Origin: Desulfatitalea sp.
GTDB lineage: Bacteria > Desulfobacterota > Desulfobacteria > Desulfobacterales > Desulfosarcinaceae
Length of the DNA stretch: 13,050 nt
NCBI GenBank assembly: GCA_018224505.1
Contig: JAGTVD010000195.1
Coordinates: 1 to 13,050 of the forward strand
Direction of reading: 5' to 3'
Positions 4,584 through 12,280 of this stretch are shown in pieces; the first letter of the stretch is position 1, and the number at the start of each line of letters is the position of its first letter. Position numbers and translations under genes: made by a program. Under the pieces are notes generated by a model, which was not told the origin of the DNA, did not search any database, and was given only the letters and a program-made list of their open reading frames with translations.

Positions 4584-6758
4584 ATGAAACCGGAAAAAAC
4601 ACGCTACCTGAGCATTGAGCAGTGCGTTGATTACATCATCGAAGAGTTCGGCACCGACATCAGAATGGGAATGCCGCTGGGTCTGGGCAAACCGGCGCCC
4701 CTGATCAATGCATTGTATCAGCGGGTCAAGCAGAATCCACAGCTCCATTTGACGATTTTCACCGCCCTGTCTCTGGAAAAGCCGGCTTGGTCCAGCGATC
4801 TCGAACGCCGCTTTCTGGAACCCTTTCTCGCACGCGAGTTTTCCGGCGTACCGGAACTGGATTACATGCTCGATCTGCGCGCAGGGGCACTTGCGCCCAA
4901 TGTGACTATCCACGAACTGTTCTGCAAAGCGGGAGCCTACCGCAAAAATCCCGAAATGCAGCAAAACTACATGAGCACGAACTACACCCACACCCACCGC
5001 GACGTCATCTCCATGGGCGAAAACTGCTTCAGCCACATGATCGCCAAAAAAGAGACCGACGAGGGCACACGCTACAGTTGCAGCTGCAATGCCGACACCT
5101 CCCTCGCCGGCTTGAAAGATTCGACCTACCTGCCGGCGAATGGTCAGAAAAGATTGTTTACCATCGGCATGGTCAACACCCAGTTGCCCTACATGTACGG
5201 CGACGCCGAAGTCTCTTCCGACCTTTACGATGTGATCATCGACGATCCGCAGTGCCACCACCCCTTGTTCGGCACCCCCCGTCCGGCCATCAATCCGTCG
5301 GACTACATGATCGGCCTCAATATCAGCACCCTGATCAAGGATGACGGCACACTCCAGATCGGCATCGGCGCACTGGGCGATTCCATTGCCTATGCACTGG
5401 GCCTGCGCCACAACCAGAACGCGACCTACAAGGAGTTGGTGGAGAAATGCGGCCTTGGTGACCGATACGGCGCTCTGATCGACGCCATCGGCGGCACGGA
5501 CCCCTTCCACAAAGGTCTTTACGGCTCCACGGAGATGCTGGTGGACGGCTTTCTGCAGCTCTATAAAAGCGGTGTCATGAAGCGCAAGGTGTATCACCAC
5601 ATCGGCATTCAGCGCTTGGTCAATGAAGGCAAGCTGACCGAAACGATCACACCCGACATCCTGCAGCAGATGATCGCACAGGAGACCATCCACCCCTACC
5701 TGACCCGCAAGGACTTCGAATCGCTCAAACGATTCGGGGTTTTCCGGGACGAGGTCACCTACGACAACGGGCACCTGGTGGACGGCGAGCGGCGCTACCC
5801 GGCCAATCTGGCTGAGGCGGACAACTTGGCCCTGGTGAGTGAAAACTGTCTGGGCCGCCAATTGAAAAACGGCGTCATGCTCACCGGGGCCTTCTTCATC
5901 GGACCCAAGGATTTCTACGAAACCCTGCGTCAAATGCCGGAAGAGGAACTTCGGCAGTTTGAAATGACCGGCGTGGATGTGGCCAACCAATTGTACGGCA
6001 ATGAGGTGCTGCGCTCATTGGAGCGCAAGGACGGCCGATTCTGCAACACGGGCATGAAGGCCACCTTGCTGGGCGCCATTGTCTCCGACAGCCTGGAAGA
6101 TGGCACGATCATCAGTGGTGTGGGCGGTCAGTACAACTTCGTTTCCATGGCCCATGCCCTTCCCGATGGCCGTTTATTGATGATGATCAAGAGCACCCGC
6201 CAGGAGCACGGCAAAACGCTTTCCAACATCGTTTACAACTACGGTCATGTGACCATTCCACGCCATTTGCGGGATATTGTCATCACCGAGTATGGCATTG
6301 CAGACATTCGGGGCAAGTCCGACCAGCAGATCATCAAGGCCATGCTCAACATCGCCGACTCCCGTTTCCAGGACGAACTGCTGGCCGAAGCCAAAAAGCA
6401 CAAGAAAATCCCCGCCGATTATGAGATCCCCGAGCAGTTCCGGAACAACACCCCCGAGCGGCTCCTCGAGCTCGTCAACTTGTACAGACTGCAAGGGCTT
6501 TTCCCGAACTTCCCGTTCACCACGGTCTTCTCCGATGTGGAGTTGATGATCGCCCACGCCCTCAAGGTGCTCAAAACCAAAGCCGCCGGCGCCGGCGCGG
6601 CCGAGATTCCCGGGATCATGAAAGCACTGCCCGAAGCGGTGCCGGCCAACCTGCAACCCTTCATGGAGCGCATGCAGTTGGAGAACCCCATGACAGCCGA
6701 AGAAAAACAAGCCCAGAGAATGTTGCTGCTGTCGTTCCGCCTGGCAGGATTCTGCTAA
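4584..6758 (+). CDS. Acetyl-CoA hydrolase/CoA-transferase family protein (long form)
   Basis: This 724-residue cytoplasmic enzyme belongs to the acetyl-CoA hydrolase/transferase family, which includes acetate, propionate, butyrate and 4-hydroxybutyrate CoA-transferases. Such enzymes move CoA between acyl groups through a glutamyl-CoA intermediate. DGTLQIGIGALGDSIAYAL (near residues 255-273) matches the family's CoA-site loop. YGSTEMLVDG supplies the probable catalytic glutamate, E317. GVGGQYNF (about 512-519) is the second CoA-binding loop, and ITEYGIADIRGKSD (near 570) is typical of the C-terminal half. It is longer than the usual 430-550 residues, with inserts between the halves and an extra C-terminal region, like long forms known from Proteobacteria. 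AGGAGG lies 11 bases before ATG 4584. It stands alone, so the acid it uses cannot be deduced. A role in acetate or short-chain acid use fits an anaerobe. A hairpin terminator follows it. Confidence 0.85.
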   Translation: MKPEKTRYLSIEQCVDYIIEEFGTDIRMGMPLGLGKPAPLINALYQRVKQNPQLHLTIFTALSLEKPAWSSDLERRFLEPFLAREFSGVPELDYMLDLRAGALAPNVTIHELFCKAGAYRKNPEMQQNYMSTNYTHTHRDVISMGENCFSHMIAKKETDEGTRYSCSCNADTSLAGLKDSTYLPANGQKRLFTIGMVNTQLPYMYGDAEVSSDLYDVIIDDPQCHHPLFGTPRPAINPSDYMIGLNISTLIKDDGTLQIGIGALGDSIAYALGLRHNQNATYKELVEKCGLGDRYGALIDAIGGTDPFHKGLYGSTEMLVDGFLQLYKSGVMKRKVYHHIGIQRLVNEGKLTETITPDILQQMIAQETIHPYLTRKDFESLKRFGVFRDEVTYDNGHLVDGERRYPANLAEADNLALVSENCLGRQLKNGVMLTGAFFIGPKDFYETLRQMPEEELRQFEMTGVDVANQLYGNEVLRSLERKDGRFCNTGMKATLLGAIVSDSLEDGTIISGVGGQYNFVSMAHALPDGRLLMMIKSTRQEHGKTLSNIVYNYGHVTIPRHLRDIVITEYGIADIRGKSDQQIIKAMLNIADSRFQDELLAEAKKHKKIPADYEIPEQFRNNTPERLLELVNLYRLQGLFPNFPFTTVFSDVELMIAHALKVLKTKAAGAGAAEIPGIMKALPEAVPANLQPFMERMQLENPMTAEEKQAQRMLLLSFRLAGFC

Positions 6759-6780
6759 CCGTTCGATCAAACGAAAACAA

Positions 6781-6816
6781 AAGCCCGTTCCTGCAAAATC
6801 AAGGGAACGGGCTTTT
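6781..6816. terminator. Strong bidirectional intrinsic terminator
   Basis: AAGCCCGTTCC (6781-6791) and GGAACGGGCTT (6804-6814) form a perfect 11-bp stem with a 12-base loop. A T-run follows on the + strand, and an A-rich stretch (about 6773-6780) precedes it and becomes a T-rich run on the - strand. It sits between two convergent genes, the CoA-transferase (+) and the aldo-keto reductase (-), and can end both transcripts. Confidence 0.92.
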
Positions 6817-6883
6817 TTCTGCACAACTCAGAACACCACCCTTCGGGCCCGGGCAAGAACATCTTCACATTTTATGCAGTCCT

Positions 6884-8116
6884 CTACCCAAAATCCGCCA
6901 CGGCCTGGCGCATCAACCGGCCAATGGGCAGGTGGTGGGGACAGCGCCGTTCGGCAGCGCCAAAATCAGCGCGGGCCATCTGCTGCCGGGTTTCCACGGG
7001 CAGTGCATTGAATTGTTCCCGGGCCCACTCGGGCTTGCCGTAGCTCTGGCAATACATGTGGTAGCGCATCACATCGCTGATGGGCACCCGGGCGGTCAAT
7101 GTCGCTTCACAGATCTGCCCGCATCCGGTGCAGTACTGGTCGGCGGTGATGCAAGCGTACCGCTGCAACAGGTGGGCCTCTTCGGAGGAGAGTACCGCCG
7201 TGTCCCTGGCGGCGTCCACGTTCTCCTTGAGCAGCCGCATGGTGTCCATCTGGGAGCAGATGCTGGCGACATGGGGGTTCTGCCAAACCGCCTTGAGTTT
7301 GGCCTGGCCGTCGGTCCAGCCTTTGCGCCGGAGCTGTTCGGACAGCGCCTCGGTTTCGGTCCGGGAACCGCTCCAGTCGTACCACGAAGGCCCTGCCTGG
7401 GTCTTCATGGCTGTCAGGCCGATACCCGCCTCGGTGCAGGCGGTTACGGCTTCCTGCATCTGGGGCGTTTGCATGTTGCGGAAATTATAGGTCATCATGA
7501 TGCCGTCGATCCAGTCCATCTTTGCCGCGGCCATCATACACGTTTCCATGTTGTTATGGGTGCTGAACCCGAACAAACGGATCCGGCCGGCCGCCTTGGC
7601 TTTCTCGGCCCACTGGCGGGTGGCATCGTTGAGTTCGTTGATGTTGCGAATGCCATGGATGAAATAGAGATCGACATAGCGGGTATTCAAGCGGGCCAGG
7701 GAGCTTTCCAGCTGCTGTTCGATGCCCTCGGGATCGCGTGCCCGCGATTTGGTCACCAGAAAGATCTTCTCGCGCGCCTCGGGGTCGCGGCTGAAATAAC
7801 GCCCCATGCCGGACTCGCTGCCTGCATGGTAGCTGGAAGCCGTGTCCCAATAAGTGACCCCCCACTGAACCGCCTGCCGGAGCATCACCTGGTTGGCGGC
7901 GATGTCGAACATCCCGCCGAGGGAAAGGATGGGCACCTGCCGGCCGCTTTTACCAAATGGGCGAGTGGGCACCTGACCGTCGGCGGTCTGGCGGGCAAGG
8001 GGCGGGACCGCCGGTGTCCGGGCCACGGCCGGCGAAGGCAGCATGGCGCCGACGCCCACGGCACCGGCCGTTTTAAGAAAGTGACGTCGTGAAAAGTTTT
8101 TTAAATTTTTATCCAT
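6884..8116 (-). CDS. Tat-signal aldo-keto reductase with C-terminal Fe-S motif
   Basis: This 410-residue protein starts with a twin-arginine signal (SRRHFLK, residues 9-15, then a hydrophobic stretch to about 33), so it is probably exported folded to the periplasm. Residues about 50-310 form an aldo-keto reductase barrel with the catalytic tetrad in place: D91 (WDTASSY), Y96, K123 (VTKSR) and H154 (FIHGI). The C-terminus carries a ferredoxin-like motif, CTGCGQIC (C329, C332, C336), with a fourth cysteine in RCPHHLPI (C392), enough for one [4Fe-4S] cluster. Many related proteins have two clusters, so one appears lost here. The cofactor-side stretch reads SICSQMDTMRLLKEN, where the family usually has a Gly-Met pair. 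It is the last gene of a probable four-gene operon, 61 bases after the polyferredoxin. GGGAGGT (8121-8127) precedes the start. The substrate is unknown. Confidence 0.87.
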   Translation of the reverse strand: MDKNLKNFSRRHFLKTAGAVGVGAMLPSPAVARTPAVPPLARQTADGQVPTRPFGKSGRQVPILSLGGMFDIAANQVMLRQAVQWGVTYWDTASSYHAGSESGMGRYFSRDPEAREKIFLVTKSRARDPEGIEQQLESSLARLNTRYVDLYFIHGIRNINELNDATRQWAEKAKAAGRIRLFGFSTHNNMETCMMAAAKMDWIDGIMMTYNFRNMQTPQMQEAVTACTEAGIGLTAMKTQAGPSWYDWSGSRTETEALSEQLRRKGWTDGQAKLKAVWQNPHVASICSQMDTMRLLKENVDAARDTAVLSSEEAHLLQRYACITADQYCTGCGQICEATLTARVPISDVMRYHMYCQSYGKPEWAREQFNALPVETRQQMARADFGAAERRCPHHLPIGRLMRQAVADFG

Positions 8117-8177
8117 AAGAACCTCCCGGATTGCGGGTCAATAGTTGGCGGCGACCGATGAAGAAGGGTCGCAACGT

Positions 8178-10112
8178 TCAGGACAACGTCAACCGGTGCG
8201 CCCGGTTGCGTGATTCGTTTTCGGCCGTCACCCGGATGGCGCGGCGGCCCTGCACCGGGCATTCATGCTCACACACGCCGCAGCCGATGCACCGATTGGG
8301 ATCTACAAAAGGTTGTTGCAGATGCAGCATGATCCTGGCGGTCAGGCCCGCAACCGGGCGTTGCGGCCATGGATCTCCGGGGCCCAGGGTCAGGGCCTGC
8401 CCGGTATTGGTGGCGATCGGTCGCGGGGCCATCTGGTTCACGGAGCAAAAATAGTCACCCGTGCCATATTGGCCCGGCTCCCAGTCCGCACCGGCCAACG
8501 TCAAGGTATCGCCCTGTACGGCTTGAATCTCATAATCCCCATCCCGCACCGGTTGCATGATGTCGCGGGTGAAGATGGCTTTAGGGCTCACCGGGCAATT
8601 CTCCTGGCAGACGATGCACGGCGTGTCCATGGCCCATGGCAAACAACGCCCGTGATCCACGAAGGCCATACCGATACGCAACGGCCCCGACGCGCTGAAC
8701 TCCCCTGTGCCCATGCGCTCAGGCACGGTGAGGGGCCGTAAAGCAGCCGTCGGGCAAACCCGGCTGCACGCCACGCAGTTGAACTGGCAGCCACTGGTCC
8801 CGGTGCGGAAATTGAGCATGGGCGTCCACAATCCCTCCAGTCCGCTTTGCAAGGTCGCCGGGTGGACCACATTGGTCGGGCAGATGCGCATGCATTGTCC
8901 GCACTTGATGCAGCGCGCCAGAAAAGCGGCTTCGTCCAGGGCCCCGGGGGGACGAATGACAGCGGGGTTCCAATTGGCATCGGCCATGCCATCCATCCGG
9001 ACCATGGGCACCGCCACCAACCCCACGGCGATACTGGTGACCACATGCCGTCGCTGCAGATCGGGCAACAGCTGCTCGCCGGCGGCCGACGGGGTGATGC
9101 GGTATCCCATCACCCCATGGCGGCACCCGTCCAGGCAGTTGAGGCACAGCACGCACTCACTGGTGCGGAAAGTCTCGGTGGGCGTGCAAGCCCCTTCGCA
9201 GTCCGCCTCGCACCGCCGGCAATCGGCACACGGCACCTGCTGCTTGCCGATGCGCCAGAGGCTCCAACGGCTGAGCAGGCCGAACAAGGCGCCCAATGGG
9301 CAAATAAAGCGACAGTAAAAACGAGGCACCCGCACACTGAGCAGGACAAACAATAAAAAGAGCACACCGATCAGGGCCGCCCCCGGATAAGCGCGGGGCA
9401 GCGCAGCGGTCACTTTCAGGGGGGCGTCCAACAGGGGCAGCAGCACAATGTTCACCGAACGATGCATCAGGGCTATGGGGTCCAGCAGCCCGGTTTGCAG
9501 CGAAGCGACCAACCAGCCGGCCCGGGGAAAGAGAAACTCCAGCAGCAAACCGAGGGATAGGGCCCCCGCCGCCACCCAGGCCGCATCCCGCCGGATCCGG
9601 ATGAGTTTGAAGGCCGCCATAACCGCCAGCATTGCCAGCGATAGGGCCAGCAGGGACCAGAACCACCCGCCGCCGGAACGGGCGGTTTGCAGCACCCATT
9701 GCAGCATACCCGCCGCGGCCGCCGCCAGCATGAACAGCAGCAGCCAGTATTTGATACGCTGGGCGGGATGGGGCCGGTTGCGCGCGATCTTGCGCGCCCG
9801 ATTCAAACCCCGCTTGCCCAGATAACCCATGAACTGCTGCAGTGCGCCGAAAGGGCAGACCCAGCCACAGAAAAAGCGCCCCAATACCAGGGTCAATACA
9901 ATAGTCACCACACCCCACAGCAACCCGGCATACACCGTGCGGGTAGCCAGCAGCACCCCAAGCCCGGTCAACGGATTGATCTCCAGCAGCCAGTTGACCG
10001 GCCACCCGCGCAACTGCCACCCGCGCTCGCCGAGGGTGGTGACAATGCAGAACCAGATGAACAGCGCGAAAAAGAAGATCTGGGTGATTCGTCGTGTTGT
10101 GATGATGCGCAT
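8178..10112 (-). CDS. Membrane polyferredoxin, NapH/NapG-like fusion
   Basis: This 644-residue protein combines a NapH-like membrane part with ferredoxin domains. About six membrane segments lie between residues 8 and 262. Two loops carry CGWVCPFG (82-89) and CRFICPLG (267-274), the CxxxCP pairs of NapH/NosR/CcoG-type proteins. Six cysteine quartets follow: 295/298/301/305, 320/323/326/330, 401/404/407/411, 442/446/449/453, 490/499/502/506 and 608/611/614/618. Most can each hold a [4Fe-4S] cluster. Between the second and third quartets lies QRRHVVTSIAVGLVAVPM (353-370), like the Tat-type start of NapG, as if NapH and NapG were fused. It probably carries electrons from the quinol pool or a cytoplasmic donor to periplasmic partners. 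I see no good ribosome binding site upstream, but no other start fits. It lies between the DUF362 and aldo-keto reductase genes. Confidence 0.88.
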   Translation of the reverse strand: MRIITTRRITQIFFFALFIWFCIVTTLGERGWQLRGWPVNWLLEINPLTGLGVLLATRTVYAGLLWGVVTIVLTLVLGRFFCGWVCPFGALQQFMGYLGKRGLNRARKIARNRPHPAQRIKYWLLLFMLAAAAAGMLQWVLQTARSGGGWFWSLLALSLAMLAVMAAFKLIRIRRDAAWVAAGALSLGLLLEFLFPRAGWLVASLQTGLLDPIALMHRSVNIVLLPLLDAPLKVTAALPRAYPGAALIGVLFLLFVLLSVRVPRFYCRFICPLGALFGLLSRWSLWRIGKQQVPCADCRRCEADCEGACTPTETFRTSECVLCLNCLDGCRHGVMGYRITPSAAGEQLLPDLQRRHVVTSIAVGLVAVPMVRMDGMADANWNPAVIRPPGALDEAAFLARCIKCGQCMRICPTNVVHPATLQSGLEGLWTPMLNFRTGTSGCQFNCVACSRVCPTAALRPLTVPERMGTGEFSASGPLRIGMAFVDHGRCLPWAMDTPCIVCQENCPVSPKAIFTRDIMQPVRDGDYEIQAVQGDTLTLAGADWEPGQYGTGDYFCSVNQMAPRPIATNTGQALTLGPGDPWPQRPVAGLTARIMLHLQQPFVDPNRCIGCGVCEHECPVQGRRAIRVTAENESRNRAHRLTLS

Positions 10113-10147
10113 GAAAGATCGTTTTAATTTTTAAGTGTAAGGTTTAA

Positions 10148-11143
10148 TTACCCATTCACTTCAACCGGATTCAAAGACCTAAAATCCACCGTCCCCGCCC
10201 CTGCCCGCTCCGCCATCCGCAGATGCGGCAGATCCTCCAATGTGCGGTCGAGCAGTCCGGCGCCCATGGCATCCACAGCCACCGGATCGGTACCGGCGAT
10301 GAGGGTGTAGGTGGTTTTGAGGTCGTCCAGGGAACCCCCGGTGGGACCGTTGTGCATCATGCTCATGGTGCCGTCCAGAATCACCAGGGTCGGCTTGATC
10401 ATCGTGGCCAGCTCGGTGATGATGGTGTGGATCTGCTGGTGGAAGATGTTGCGCCGGCCGCCCAGCAGGCCGTACCAGTTCTTCAGGGTCATGGAAGCGC
10501 CGCTGCGGTGGTGATCCTTCACCGGCGCCATGCCGATCACTTTGTCGACCCGCCGCAGGGGCCCGGTCAGGGTGGGCCAGTACCGGATCAGCCGCGCGCC
10601 GGGCACGGTGTAGGGCTCGAAGCGGTCCTCGGTGGGCAGCAGCACCCTGGCACCGGCCGCCCGGGCCGCGGCGTCGATCCCGGTGAGGGCAAAGCAGCTG
10701 GTCGGATCGTTAATGGGGTTGTCGGTCACCCAAACCCGCGCCGCACCGGCTTGCAGGCACAACCGGCTGACCTGGGTCACCAGGTCCGGATGAGTGGTGG
10801 CGCACAACATGGGCGGCAAAGCGAAGGCGGCATTGACCTTGAGCAGGACATGATCACCCGGACGGACAAACTGCTCGATGCCCCCCAGGGCCTGGATAGC
10901 CATCTGCACACCCCGAATGCGATCGGCGGTCCCGCGAACCACCGCCAGCTTTCCACCTTGATCGGGCAGCGCAAAATCGGGGATTCGTTCCCCCAGGGTC
11001 CTTGCGGCTTCGGGCGGCGGCCCCTGGCGATCCCAGAAGGCCAACCCCAGGCCGCCGGCCCCCACCATCCCCAGTGCGCTGCACGCCAGACGCTTTAAAA
11101 ACGCACGCCGGTCCTGACCGGGGTTTTCAGAATGGTTGCTCAT
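10148..11143 (-). CDS. Tat-signal DUF362 protein
   Basis: This 331-residue protein has a twin-arginine signal (DRRAFLK, residues 11-17, then a hydrophobic Gly/Ala/Leu stretch to about 37), so it is probably periplasmic or attached to the membrane by an uncleaved signal. The rest matches DUF362, with HVLLKVN (98-104), THPDLV (117-122), SMTLKNWYGLLGGRRN (217-232), ILDGTMSMMHNGPTGG (255-270) and AGTDPVAVDA (283-292). DUF362 proteins are often found beside or fused to ferredoxin domains and their reaction is unknown. This one has no ferredoxin motif of its own, only scattered cysteines (C114, C129, C150), so it may rely on the adjacent polyferredoxin. Its start overlaps the stop of the DUF6599 gene as ATGA, and GGAGAAG just upstream is a fair ribosome binding site. 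The polyferredoxin gene begins 35 bases after its stop. Confidence 0.87.
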   Translation of the reverse strand: MSNHSENPGQDRRAFLKRLACSALGMVGAGGLGLAFWDRQGPPPEAARTLGERIPDFALPDQGGKLAVVRGTADRIRGVQMAIQALGGIEQFVRPGDHVLLKVNAAFALPPMLCATTHPDLVTQVSRLCLQAGAARVWVTDNPINDPTSCFALTGIDAAARAAGARVLLPTEDRFEPYTVPGARLIRYWPTLTGPLRRVDKVIGMAPVKDHHRSGASMTLKNWYGLLGGRRNIFHQQIHTIITELATMIKPTLVILDGTMSMMHNGPTGGSLDDLKTTYTLIAGTDPVAVDAMGAGLLDRTLEDLPHLRMAERAGAGTVDFRSLNPVEVNG

Positions 11144-12177
11144 TGGCGCGCTTCTCCGATATTGCGGTACAATCGCTCGGCCAGGACGAGACCATCTGCC
11201 AGCGCCTCGGCTTCGTGAACCCCCGCCAGCAAATCGCCCTTGCTGAAAACGATCTGCACCAGGTCGAACATTTCAACAATGCGCACAGGCGGCGAGCCGT
11301 CCGGGGGATCGATGGCCCGGCCACCGAAGGCGAGCAAGAAGGCCACATAGTCGTCGGCCAGCCGGGCGGCCTCCTCGGCCGAGGCGCGACGCGACACAAA
11401 GGCCATGGCGTCCCGTCCGTCCATTTGATAACGAGCGGCGTAGATTTGATCGAAGCCCTCGAAACCGAAAGCGTTGGCAGCCGTCAAGGTGACGGAATCG
11501 GCCACACGGTCGACCTCGGGCAGCAGTTCGGATTCATTCAGGGCCACGGCATCGGCGGGGTGGGCATCCACAAAAGCCAGGGCCAGCGCCGCCATTTGAT
11601 CCATCACCGCCGACGATGTATCGGAACCGATGATCTCAACGTAGAAGGGACCTTGAACGAAAAAGAGACCGTTGGCCGACTGGTAGGCATCCGGGGCCAG
11701 TTCCAGCGACCGGGAACCCTCTCGCCGCTGCTGGCTGTAAACGGCAAAGGCGTTCGCATAGCTGCCCATATCGTAAACGAAGCGTTCGATCCACAGGCTG
11801 GAATCCGCCATCAGGGAGAGGCGCCGGCTCTCCAAGTGCCGGAATCCCGAAGGCAGATAAAGCTCGGCTTTCCCATTGATTTTGTCCGAGAGGGTCTCGG
11901 CGCCGAAATGCTCCGGCGGCGACATGGGCTGCACACCCGCCACATCGGCCGAACGGTCCAGGGCCGCTGCCGCCTCGGGTGCCAGGTCCGCAGCGGCCCC
12001 TGCGGCCGCGTCATCAGACTGGGACCGCCACAGGCCGGGATCGTAGGCAAACTGAACCCTGATAATCGCCAAGGCGATGATGATCAGAACACCAAGCAGA
12101 AAAAGGCTCAAGCCCTTTTCCCCGCGGGAGGGGCCACGCGGCTGTGCCAGCGGCACATCGGCTGAAAGAGACTTCAT
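11140..12177 (-). CDS. DUF6599-like membrane-anchored protein
   Basis: This 345-residue protein has a positively charged N-terminus (RGPSRGEK) and one strong membrane segment (about 23-43), with the rest probably outside the cytoplasm. An Ala/Asp-rich linker (55-82) leads to a domain with FGAETLSDKINGKAELYLPS (91-110), VYDMGSYANAFAVYSQQRR (134-152) and NGLFFVQGPFYVEI (169-182). This pattern fits, from memory, DUF6599 proteins encoded beside DUF362 and 4Fe-4S proteins in anaerobes. No catalytic or metal-binding residues stand out, and it has no cysteine. It is the first gene of the probable operon. Its stop overlaps the DUF362 start as ATGA, which indicates coupled translation. AAGGG lies a short distance before ATG 12177. 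A role as an assembly or substrate-handling partner is a guess. Confidence 0.75.
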   Translation of the reverse strand: MKSLSADVPLAQPRGPSRGEKGLSLFLLGVLIIIALAIIRVQFAYDPGLWRSQSDDAAAGAAADLAPEAAAALDRSADVAGVQPMSPPEHFGAETLSDKINGKAELYLPSGFRHLESRRLSLMADSSLWIERFVYDMGSYANAFAVYSQQRREGSRSLELAPDAYQSANGLFFVQGPFYVEIIGSDTSSAVMDQMAALALAFVDAHPADAVALNESELLPEVDRVADSVTLTAANAFGFEGFDQIYAARYQMDGRDAMAFVSRRASAEEAARLADDYVAFLLAFGGRAIDPPDGSPPVRIVEMFDLVQIVFSKGDLLAGVHEAEALADGLVLAERLYRNIGEARQ

Positions 12178-12208
12178 CGGTTTCCGCCCTTATGAAGAGT
12201 TCGCCTTT

Positions 12209-12245
12209 CCGGTGACATGATTCACCGTACCATGAATGGCACCGG
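12209..12245. repeat. Short inverted repeats ahead of the DUF6599 operon
   Basis: CGGTGA (12210-12215) pairs with TCACCG (12222-12227) across six bases, and CCGGTG (12209-12214) can also pair with CACCGG (12240-12245). The repeats lie in the 103-base gap between the diguanylate cyclase stop and the DUF6599 start. They could form a small hairpin or an operator for the operon. There is no T-run. Chance is possible in GC-rich DNA. Confidence 0.25.
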
Positions 12246-12280
12246 CCCTGCAAATCGGGTTGAATGGGATACGTGGTGAT

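Noticed and set aside
4575..5990. Long - strand open frame of 471 codons opposite the CoA-transferase gene
   Set aside because: It lies fully antisense to a gene with clear family motifs, shows no motif of its own, and its openness follows from the GC-rich codon use of the real gene.
6932..8092. Long + strand open frame of 386 codons opposite the aldo-keto reductase gene
   Set aside because: It is an antisense shadow; the - strand frame has a Tat signal, the catalytic tetrad and an Fe-S motif.
11002..12165. Long + strand open frame of 387 codons opposite the DUF6599 gene
   Set aside because: It is an antisense shadow without family motifs, while the - strand frame has a membrane anchor, family blocks and an ATGA coupling to the next gene.
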